Below are positions 56,665 to 64,000 of a stretch of 64,000 nt of DNA, one piece after another. The notes beneath the pieces were generated by a model. The model was not told the origin of the DNA and did no database searches. It saw nothing but the letters and a program-made list of their open reading frames with translations. Both the position numbers and the translations under genes were made by a program. Position 1 is the stretch's first letter. The number at the start of each line of letters is the position of its first letter. Where the stretch lies: NCBI GenBank assembly GCA_037349315.1, contig JBAIAC010000003.1, positions 10,540,501 through 10,604,500 of the forward strand, given 5' to 3'. This stretch comes from Chelydra serpentina (lineage: Eukaryota > Chordata > Testudines > Chelydridae).

Positions 56665-59545
56665 ATGGCGGGCGATATGGAGGGAGAAGCCCCTCCAGAC
56701 GGCACGGCCTCCCCTCCTCTGCCTGTTCCCCCGTCACCCTCCCAAGCCTCTACCTTAACCGCCGCTGCTGAACCACCTGCTCTCGCCCCCGCTGGAGCAC
56801 CAGCAGCGGCGCACACTGAAAAGACCTCCGCTGCTGCCACGTCCCTCGCCCCCCATGATCCTGGGGGAGCCCCCCCAGCCGGCAGGAAGGGCCAGGGTAA
56901 AAAGAAGGGTAAGGGCCCCGCGACAAAGGCCAGGCCCTCCATGGCAGAGGCAGCCACTACTGCCACGGCATCCTTCCCTGCTGTTCCCTCTACCAGCTCT
57001 GCGGGTGTCCCACCCCCAGCCCCCAGAGCATACGCCCAGGTGGCGGCAACCCCCACACCTGCCGCAATGTCACCTAACCCGCCCACCGCCTCAGCTACCA
57101 TCTATAGCGGCCGGGGCCCCTTTCCCACCTTGACCAGGAGGCATGGCGTCCGTTGCCTCCTGGTACCCGCCTCGCCCCACGTAGAAACCTATGTGCGGGC
57201 GTTGGCGAGGGTGGTGGGGCCCACAGCCATCGTAGCGGCCTCCAAAATGTACGGGAAGGTAGTCTTCTTCCTCGCATCGGAGGCCGCGGCCCAAGAGGCG
57301 GTGGAGAAGGGCCTGGCGGTGGGGGGCGTGTTCGTCCCATTGGAGCCGCTGGAGGACTTAGGCGTCCGCCTAGTCCTCACTTCCGTCCCTCCCTTTCTCC
57401 CCAATGCCGCCCTGTTACCTGCCCTCTCCGCCCTGGGGAGACCCATCTCTGTAATCAGCCCTCTCCCACTGGGCTGCAAAGACCCCGCCCTCCGTCACAT
57501 CCTCTCGTTCCGCCGGCAGGTGCAGCTCCAAATGCCGCCGGCTGCACGTGACGGGGAGGCGCTCGAGGGGTCCTTTATGGTCCCCTATCACGGGGCCCGT
57601 TACCGGGTATATTATTCCACGGGGGAGGCTCGGTGCTACCTCTGCCGGGCGATGGGACACGTCCGGAGGGACTGTCCCTTGGCCCGGCAAGGAGGAGCAT
57701 CCGAGACCCCCGAGCCCCGGCAGGGCGTCGGCCCTGTCATCGCCGGTGCCCCTGAATGCCCGGTGCCCAGAGCCGCCCCTCCTCCTTCCCAGTCCACCGC
57801 TGCTCCCACTCGGGCCCTGGGAGTACCTCCCCCAGTGTGCCCAGATGAGTGGGAGAGGCCCGCCGCGAACAGTCTGCTGAGGCCTGTGGAGGAGGGTGAG
57901 GCAGGGATACCGCCGGGCGTGGGAGAGGGCCAGCCCCAGAGAGATTTTTCCCTCCCTTATGCTGCCCCACCACTACCTCCCCGAGTCCCTAAGAAATCGC
58001 CCCTCTCCCTTGACCCGACCCTTACTAGCCAGCCCCCAGCTGAAGCCATGGAGGACTGGGCCTTAGTACAGGGGAAGCGGGGCAAGCGGAAGGCTCGAGC
58101 CCCGCTCCTTTCCACCGATGCGGAAGCCCCCCGGAAGACCAGGAAGGGGGGCGCTGATGCCGAACCTTCCGCTTTGCCCCCGAGCGGCTTTTGTCCGCCA
58201 GAACCGGCTGGGAAAGACGTGGCAGCACCGGAAGGTATTACCGCCCCTCCCTCGGAAGCCCCCGAAGGAGCCCCTTCTGCCCCCTTTGTCGACCCTGCGC
58301 GCCCTGACCCGAGCATCGCTTCAGGTGCTAGCGGAGAGAACCCCGGGGTGGCAGAAGGTGACCTGCCCTCCATATACGAGGAGATCGAGGCCCTGGGTCT
58401 GACCCCAATCACCCAGGGGGAGGACGACCCTTTACCAGCAGGCCTCGATGTCAATGACCTCACCCCGGTGCCCCTTTCCCCCCTCTCCCCATGCTCCCTC
58501 CCCTTGACCGTCGGTTCCGCTCCCACCTCCGAGGATCCCCTGGGCTCTTCCACCTGCCCGGTCGCAAGTGACACCTCGCTGACGGCCGCCAAGCCTCCTG
58601 AAGCGACGGCCAGTGCCCTGCGGCCGGGACCCGAATCCCAGGGGGTACCCCTCATTGGGGTGGGACGAAAGTTCTCCTTCCCAGGCGGGGACCCCGCAAA
58701 TATCTGTCCACCTCCCGATGCCGTGGCTGCAACACAAGCCACTATACTAGAACCCGGCATCGTGGGGGGTCCCCTTCCCAATTCCCAGATCCCTCAGCCA
58801 CACCAAGAGAGGCCACCTCCCAGTGGCCCAGCTCCTGTGGCTCAGGATCCTCTACCCGTTCCTCAGCCCGGCCCTGCTCATGTCCCTTTCCCTACCCCTA
58901 CTTCTGATCCCTGCCCTGCCCCTGATGCCGTCCCACTCTCCTATGCCTCCCATGATGACACTGCCGCCCCTGGGGCTGTCTCCCCCCCCTTAACTGAGGA
59001 TAACCCCCAGGGAGCGGCTCCAGTCTTTCCTCGTCCCGACCCACCAGAGGCTGCTCTTCTCCCTCCACCGCCTCCCCCAACTAAGCTGAATTTTGGGTTG
59101 GGCCCTAAGGTGCCGGCCCAGCGGGAGCTGCGTCGAGGGTCCGCCCCTTGCCTGTCTGTTTCGGTGGGCCATAGGGCTGTGTCAGGGGCCCCTTCTTTCG
59201 ATAGCCAGGAGCCAGTAACACCGGCCCCCCCATACGCTGCGAGAAGAGCTGCGGGAGTTCCTGGAGGACGTCCGGGGCTCCCGCAACAAAGTACAGCTCG
59301 CTCTCCAGCGATGGGGGGATTTCCACCAAATCCTCCAGGCCGCGAGGGCCCTCATGGGGGAGGGTAAAGGGACTGGGAAGCAGGCCGCCACGGCCTACCA
59401 ACGGGTCCGCCTTTTCCGTGACTCACTACTCAGCTACGGGGTGGGTCACGGATTGTTACGCGGCCCGATGGGGGCCGTGAGTGAGTCTGCCAGCAAGGAT
59501 CCCCCCCAGCCCTCCTCATGGCATCTCTCCTCTTCGCAACATTAA
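56665..59545 (+). CDS. LINE ORF1: nucleic-acid-binding protein with CCHC zinc knuckle, one frameshift
   Basis: The ATG at 56665 has A at -3 and G at +4. The frame upstream to 56563 has only a GTG and is not used. Residues 1-130 are Ala/Pro/Lys-rich. Residues about 145-310 form a folded domain with alternating strands (RCLLVPASPHVETYVRALAR, KMYGKVVFFLASEAAAQEAV), probably RRM-like by analogy. A zinc knuckle follows (C324, C327, H332, C337). A long Pro/Ala-rich acidic linker extends to residue about 855. In the starting frame the protein stops at 59365. Coding character continues instead in the next frame from the C7 run at 59225-59231: helical LREELREFLEDV, then QRVRLFRDSLLSYG, to a TAA at 59543. 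ORF1 proteins bind LINE RNA in the RNP. The shift is likely a one-base insertion or a sequence error. Confidence 0.82.
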
Positions 59546-62500
59546 ACACCCGGGGCTGTAGGATGGGTCTCCGCAGGAGCCAGGTGCTCTCCTTCCTTCG
59601 GGAGGGGGGGTACTCTGTAGTGTTCCTGCAGGAGACCCATACGGATCCAGCCGCTGAAGACAGCTGGCGGCTGGAATGGGGGGACAGAGTCTACTTCAGC
59701 CATCTCTCTGTTCGCCAGGCTGGAGTGGCGACCTTGTTCTCCCCCGACCTACGGCCTGAGGTGCTGGGGGTTGCCGAGGCTGTGCCGGGCCGCCTGCTGC
59801 ACCTACGGGTCCGTATGGAGGGGCTCGTGGTCAATCTCGTCAACATCTATGCCCCGACACCGGGCCCGGAACAACTTCGTTTTTATCAGCAGGCGTCCAC
59901 CTTCCTCGGCACCTTGGATCCTCGCGAGTGCCTGGTCCTGGGCGGGGACTTTAACAACACCCTTGAAAAACGGGACCGCTCGGGGATCGAGCAGTGCCCG
60001 GCCGCCGCGGACGTCCTCAGGGAGATTGTCGAACATCACTCCCTGGTGGACGTCTGGCGCGACCACCATCCGGGCGACAGCTCAACCTTCACCTTTGTCC
60101 GGGTGGAGGCCCATCGGTCGCACCACTCCCGGTTGGACCGCATCTATTTATCACGTTTTCACCTTTCGCGGGCCCACTCCTCCAGCGTCCGGCTGGCCCC
60201 GTTCTCTGATCATCATCTCGCTACCGTGACGGCCTCTCTCTGCGCGGAGAGGCCGGGGCCGGCCTATTGGCATTTTAATAACAGTTTGCTAGAGGATGTG
60301 GGTTTTGTGGCGTCCTTCCGGGAGTTCTGGCTGGCCTGGCGAGGGCAGCGGCACGCTTTTCCCTCGGCGCGGCGATGGTGGGATCTAGGGAAGGTACGCG
60401 CCCGGCTCTTCTGCCGTGATTACACCCGGGGCGCCAGCCGACGGAGGGATGCGACGATAGAGCAGTTGGAACGGGAGGTCTTAGAGCTGGAGAGGCATCT
60501 GGCCGCCAGCCCTGAGGATCCATCCCTCTGTGGGGCGTGCCGGGAGAAGCGGGAGGAGCTCCGGGAACTGGAAGATCATCGGGCCCGGGGCGCCTTCGTT
60601 CGATCCCGCATCCGTCTCCTTCGGGAGATGGATCGCGGCTCCCGCTTCTTCTACGCCCTGGAGAAAAAGAGGGGGGCTAAGAAACACGTCACCTGCCTCC
60701 TCGCAGAAGATGGCACCCCCCTCACGGATCCGGTGGAGATGTGCGGGAGGGCCAAGGCCTTCTACGCGAGCCTTTTCTCCCCGGATCTGACCGATCCTAA
60801 CGCTTGCAAAGTGCTCTGGGACGAACTCCCTACGGTCAGCACGGGCGACCGAGACCGGCTAGAGCTGCCTCTCACTCTGGCCGAGTTCTCGGAAGCCCTC
60901 CGTCGCATGCCGACTAATAAATCTCCGGGACTGGACGGGCTGACCGTGGAGTTCTACCGCGTGTTCTGGGACGTCCTCGGCCCAGACCTTGTCGCCGTCT
61001 GGGCCGAGTCCTTGCAGGGCGGGGTCCTCCCTCTTTCGTGCAGGCGAGCTGTGCTCGCCTTATTGCCGAAGAAGGGGGACCTCCGCGATTTACGGAATTG
61101 GCGTCCCGTCTCGCTCCTCAGCACGGACTATAAAGTCGTAGCAAAGGCCATCTCGCTGCGGCTTGGGACCGTGCTGGCGGACGTGGTCCACCCAGACCAG
61201 ACCTACACCGTCCCGGGCCGCACCATTCTCGACAACCTGTATCTGGTCCGGGATCTCTTGGAGCTTGGGTGTAGGGATGGTCTGTCGTTCGCCCTCCTGT
61301 CTCTGGATCAGGAGAAGGCGTTCGACAGGGTGGATCACGGGTACCTCCTGAGCACTCTGCGAGCGTTTGGCTTTGGGCCCCAGTTTGTGGGTTTTCTCCA
61401 GGTGCTGTACGCCTCCGCAGAGTGTCTGGTCAGGCTCAACTGGACCCTGACCGAGCCGGTCAGCTTCGGGCGAGGAGTACGGCAGGGGTGCCCCCTCTCG
61501 GGCCAGCTGTATGCTCTGGCGATCGAGCCCTTCCTCTGTCTCCTCCGCAGGAGGTTGACGGGGTTGGTGCTCCGAGAGCCGGAGCTGCGGCTGGTCCTGT
61601 CGGCGTACGCCGACGATGTGCTCCTCGTGGTCCAGGACCCGGGCGACTTGGTGCGGGTGGAGGCTTGCCAGGCGATCTACTCGGCGGCCTCCTCTGCCCG
61701 GGTCAACTGGGTCAAGAGCTCTGGCCTGGTGGTAGGGGACGGGTGGCAGGCGAGCTCCCTCCCACCCGCGCTTCAGGCCATCAGGTGGAGCGCGGGTCCT
61801 CTGCTCTATCTCGGCGTTTACCTTTCTGCCACGCATCCATCCCCGCCGGAGAACTGGCAAGGTTTAGAGGGCAGGGTGATAGAGCGGATCCGGAAATGGA
61901 CAGGACTACTCCGGTGCCTCTCCTTTCGAGGGAGAGCACTGGTAATCAATCAATTAGTCCTGTCCATGCTCTGGTACCGGCTCAACACCCTGGTCCCAGC
62001 CCCGGGTTTCCTGGCCAACCTCCGGACGTCGATTCTGGAGTTCTTTTGGTCAGGACTGCACTGGGTCTCTGCAGGGGTTCTCCATCTTCCTCTGGAGGAG
62101 GGTGGGCAGGGCCTGAAGTGTCCACACACTCAGGTCCATGTCTTCCGTCTCCAAGCCCTGCAAAGGCTCCTTTATGGTGCAGGTAGTCCGGCGTGGAGCG
62201 TATTGGCACACGCCTTCCTACGCCGCTTCCGAGGGCTCCGATATGACCGGCAGCTCCTTTATCTCCATCCGAGAGGTCTTCCGCGAGACCTCTACGGGCT
62301 GCCGGTCTTCTACCAGGACCTCCTCCGGACCTGGAAGCTATTCTCAGCGACCAGGTCCGTGGCGGCCACCGAGGGGGCAGATCTCCTCGCGGAGCCCCTG
62401 CTACACAACCCCCAGCTCCGTGTGCAGGTGGCGGAGTCCCCCTCGGTGCGCCAGAGGTTGGTCCTGGCAGAGGTCACTAGGGTCGGAGACCTCCTGGACT

Positions 62501-63438
62501 ACGACCGGGGAGACTGGCTGGATCCCCTGACGCTTGCTCAGCGCATGGGGCTCTCCAGACCTCGTACTCCCCGGCGCGTACTTCAGGAGGTGAAGGCTGC
62601 TTTGCCACCCGCTGCTCGGGTTTACCTCGACCGGGTCCTGCGAGAGGGTACGCCCCGCCCTCCCTTCACCCCAAGCCCTCCGGACCTTTTTATTGGGCCC
62701 CTGCCCCGTGGACCCAACCGGGTCCCCTGTCCCTTCACGGTGAGCCGGCTGCACGAACTACAGCCCATCCGCTTCCAGACCGCGCCAAGGAAACATCTAT
62801 ACACGCTCGTGCTCCACACCCTTCATCTCCTCGCCCTCACGTCCCGCCCCGATACGAAATGGCGGGACCTCCTGCCACCTCTAGAGGGTGAGAAGCCCCG
62901 GTGGGCCAGCCTTTACTCCTCCTTAGTCCCAAGGCCCGCCGGGGACGTCAGTTGGCGGCTCCTTCATGGAGCCGTGAGCACGGGCGTGTACTTGGCGCGG
63001 TTCACCCCTATCCCCGACACATGTCCCTTTTGCGGTGTGAGAGAGACCCTGGCGCACATTTATCTGGAGTGTGCCAGGCTCCAGCCCCTGTTCCGGCTCC
63101 TCTTGGACATTTTGTTGAGGTTTTGGTTGCACTTTTCCCCTCACCTTTTTATTTATGCACTTCCAATCCGCGGCCCCACGAAGTCGCGGGACCTCCTGGT
63201 CAACCTCCTCCTGGCCATAGCTAAACTGGCCATCTACAAAACCAGGGTGAGGAGGTTGGCCGATGGAGGCTTCTGTGACTGTGGGGCCTATTTTCGATCC
63301 TCTGTTCGTTCACGCATCCGGGCAGAGTTCCTCTGGGCAGCGTCCACTGGCTCCCTTGACACCTTTGAGGAGCAGTGGGCGCTGTCCGGGGTTCTCTGCT
63401 CGGTGTCCCCTTCTGGTTCACTTCGTTTGACCCTTTGA
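59518..63438 (+). CDS. LINE ORF2: APE endonuclease and reverse transcriptase, 1306 aa, intact
   Basis: Residues 1-240 are an APE-type endonuclease: LNTRG at 9-13, FLQETHT with Glu39, NIYAP with Tyr111, GGDFNN with Asp144 and Asn146, LDRIY with Asp207 and SDHH with Asp231-His232. A charged linker with a coiled-coil-like Glu/Arg stretch spans 310-370. The reverse transcriptase spans about 465-770: NKSPGLDGL, LLPKKG, NWRPVSLL, SLDQEKAFDRVDH (catalytic Asp597), RQGCPLS at 655-661, YADD at 697-700 and YLGVYL at 764-769. A C-terminal CCHC finger has C1169, C1172, H1180 and C1185. No stop or lost catalytic residue is seen. The start overlaps the ORF1 end by 28 nt, suggesting reinitiation. The protein nicks target DNA and primes cDNA synthesis in the nucleus. 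The Tx1 family is inferred from length and motif spacing. Confidence 0.93.
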   Translation: MASLLFATLNTRGCRMGLRRSQVLSFLREGGYSVVFLQETHTDPAAEDSWRLEWGDRVYFSHLSVRQAGVATLFSPDLRPEVLGVAEAVPGRLLHLRVRMEGLVVNLVNIYAPTPGPEQLRFYQQASTFLGTLDPRECLVLGGDFNNTLEKRDRSGIEQCPAAADVLREIVEHHSLVDVWRDHHPGDSSTFTFVRVEAHRSHHSRLDRIYLSRFHLSRAHSSSVRLAPFSDHHLATVTASLCAERPGPAYWHFNNSLLEDVGFVASFREFWLAWRGQRHAFPSARRWWDLGKVRARLFCRDYTRGASRRRDATIEQLEREVLELERHLAASPEDPSLCGACREKREELRELEDHRARGAFVRSRIRLLREMDRGSRFFYALEKKRGAKKHVTCLLAEDGTPLTDPVEMCGRAKAFYASLFSPDLTDPNACKVLWDELPTVSTGDRDRLELPLTLAEFSEALRRMPTNKSPGLDGLTVEFYRVFWDVLGPDLVAVWAESLQGGVLPLSCRRAVLALLPKKGDLRDLRNWRPVSLLSTDYKVVAKAISLRLGTVLADVVHPDQTYTVPGRTILDNLYLVRDLLELGCRDGLSFALLSLDQEKAFDRVDHGYLLSTLRAFGFGPQFVGFLQVLYASAECLVRLNWTLTEPVSFGRGVRQGCPLSGQLYALAIEPFLCLLRRRLTGLVLREPELRLVLSAYADDVLLVVQDPGDLVRVEACQAIYSAASSARVNWVKSSGLVVGDGWQASSLPPALQAIRWSAGPLLYLGVYLSATHPSPPENWQGLEGRVIERIRKWTGLLRCLSFRGRALVINQLVLSMLWYRLNTLVPAPGFLANLRTSILEFFWSGLHWVSAGVLHLPLEEGGQGLKCPHTQVHVFRLQALQRLLYGAGSPAWSVLAHAFLRRFRGLRYDRQLLYLHPRGLPRDLYGLPVFYQDLLRTWKLFSATRSVAATEGADLLAEPLLHNPQLRVQVAESPSVRQRLVLAEVTRVGDLLDYDRGDWLDPLTLAQRMGLSRPRTPRRVLQEVKAALPPAARVYLDRVLREGTPRPPFTPSPPDLFIGPLPRGPNRVPCPFTVSRLHELQPIRFQTAPRKHLYTLVLHTLHLLALTSRPDTKWRDLLPPLEGEKPRWASLYSSLVPRPAGDVSWRLLHGAVSTGVYLARFTPIPDTCPFCGVRETLAHIYLECARLQPLFRLLLDILLRFWLHFSPHLFIYALPIRGPTKSRDLLVNLLLAIAKLAIYKTRVRRLADGGFCDCGAYFRSSVRSRIRAEFLWAASTGSLDTFEEQWALSGVLCSVSPSGSLRLTL

Positions 63439-63503
63439 CCACACTCCCGTTCCTGTTTTTTTCATTTTTTGTCCCCCGGAATTATTTGGTATCCAGGTCC
63501 TGT

Positions 63504-63536
63504 GGATCCCTCCCCTTAGGCTGAAGGGGGGGATCC
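63504..63536 (+). other. 3' UTR hairpin 1 of the LINE
   Basis: The arm GGATCCCTCCCCTT (63504-63517) pairs with AAGGGGGGGATCC (63524-63536) through 13 bp with one bulged T. The loop is AGGCTG. It follows the ORF2 stop by about 65 nt. It may be part of the RNA signal read by the element's reverse transcriptase. Confidence 0.8.
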
Positions 63537-63543
63537 TTTAGCA

Positions 63544-63567
63544 GTGGGCGGGCTTACGCCCGCCCAC
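63544..63567 (+). other. 3' UTR hairpin 2 of the LINE
   Basis: GTGGGCGGGC (63544-63553) and GCCCGCCCAC (63558-63567) form a perfect 10-bp stem with a TTAC loop. It ends 18 nt before the 3' terminus of the unit. Such a terminal hairpin without poly(A) is expected for LINEs that recognise their own 3' end stringently. Confidence 0.88.
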
Positions 63568-63585
63568 TTCCCGGATCCCAATAAG

Positions 63586-64000
63586 AACATATTGGTTCCT
63601 TTCCACTTCCCTATAGCCCTCTGGCCAGGAAGGAGGTAGAGGACTGCTGCTCCTGCTCATCTTGCTGGGGCTGCTGCTAGGCCCTGGGCCCTCCCAGCTG
63701 CTGTTTGCTGCTACTGCTGCTCCAGCTTCTCCCCTGGCTGGGCCAGGCACCCCTCCCATTACTCCACTCTCTGGTTGCTGGCTGCCTGGCAGCTGAACCC
63801 CCTCCCCCCCCAACACCTTGGTTGCTGCTACTCCTGCTGCTGCAGCAACCCCTTGGGGGGGAGGGGGCCTGCTGGCCCTCTCCCCAGAGGGGGGGTGTGA
63901 GGGACCCCTGCTCCAGCCGCTGCTGTGACCACCACCACCACCATCTGTGAGGGGTCCTGCCTGACCACCGGACCACCGCCTGGAGTTGCTGGAGCTGCTG
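63586..64000 (+). mobile_element. Second Tx1-clade LINE copy, 5' UTR start, runs off the window
   Basis: The 415 visible bases equal 55246-55660 except for one substitution (T at 55415, C at 63755). The copy starts directly after the last base of the first unit, in the same orientation. There is no poly(A), target duplication or host DNA between them. Its ORFs lie beyond the window. Confidence 0.95.

Larger units (their letters stand above)
55246..63585 (+). mobile_element. Full-length Tx1-clade (L1-like) LINE, 8340 bp
   Basis: The unit contains a 1419-bp 5' UTR (55246-56664), ORF1 (56665-59545 with one frameshift), ORF2 (59518-63438) and a 147-bp 3' UTR with two hairpins and no poly(A). The start is fixed because the identical sequence resumes at 63586 while the bases upstream of the two starts differ. 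The end is therefore 63585 (CCCAATAAG). ORF2 length and domain order match the Xenopus TX1 class. The unit is markedly GC-rich compared with its AT-rich surroundings. The open ORF2 and near identity to the next copy suggest recent activity. Confidence 0.92.

Noticed and set aside
57957..58781. A 274-codon minus-strand frame opposite LINE ORF1
   Set aside because: It is the antisense shadow of the GC-rich linker of ORF1, with composition bias only.

Overview
The window looks like non-coding nuclear DNA from a turtle (Testudines), or a close sauropsid relative. This is inferred from its repeats: CR1 LINE copies ending in ATTCTATG units, four tRNA-headed SINEs whose tails match the CR1 3' end (the arrangement known from turtle Pol III SINEs), Penelope elements with GIY-YIG endonuclease, L2 and MIR relics, and many hAT and Harbinger miniature elements. 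I see no host protein-coding gene and no free-standing tRNA, rRNA, snRNA or CRISPR. Every credible coding region belongs to a transposable element.

Layout. 1-2855 is most of an autonomous PIF/Harbinger DNA transposon: the transposase C-terminus on +, a two-exon Myb/SANT-like protein on -, and a third ORF on + inside the intron of the - gene. 3.3-7.9 kb is AT-rich sequence with a CR1 tail, an L2 fragment and a MIR-like SINE. 7988-9690 is a decayed Penelope element with reverse transcriptase, GIY-YIG endonuclease and a hammerhead-like tail. Tail-only Penelope insertions recur at 11.8, 42.9 and 50.8 kb, each flanked by a 12-bp target duplication. 12.5-22 kb holds SINEs, CR1, L2, a hAT MITE nested in CR1, and Harbinger MITEs. 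22.4-24.3 kb is a minus-strand Gypsy pol relic interrupted by two copies of a GC-rich hAT MITE; a third copy lies at 30.05 kb. 28.9-29.6 kb is a CR1 3' end with an open frame. 35.8-38.9 kb is a long minus-strand CR1 with remains of the esterase ORF1, endonuclease and reverse transcriptase. 39.7-45.8 kb holds two members of another GC-rich family built on a perfect 24-bp hairpin, and a third hAT MITE. 51177-52303 is a solo LTR with a 5-bp duplication.

The most notable locus is 55246-64000. It is a GC-rich, full-length Tx1-clade LINE with a 1.4-kb 5' UTR, an ORF1 with a CCHC zinc knuckle, and an uninterrupted 1306-aa ORF2 (APE endonuclease, reverse transcriptase with YADD, C-terminal CCHC). It is followed with no intervening base by the start of a second copy that is nearly identical over the visible 415 bp. 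The first unit is 8340 bp, lacks a poly(A) tail, and ends in two strong hairpins. ORF1 appears to carry a one-base insertion in a C7 run; its real C-terminus continues in the next frame and overlaps the ORF2 start by 28 nt.

The parts act as selfish elements rather than as a pathway: autonomous Harbinger and Tx1 units beside non-autonomous MITEs and SINEs that would depend on Harbinger, hAT or CR1 enzymes encoded here or elsewhere. Family names are given from motif recognition, not from a database search.
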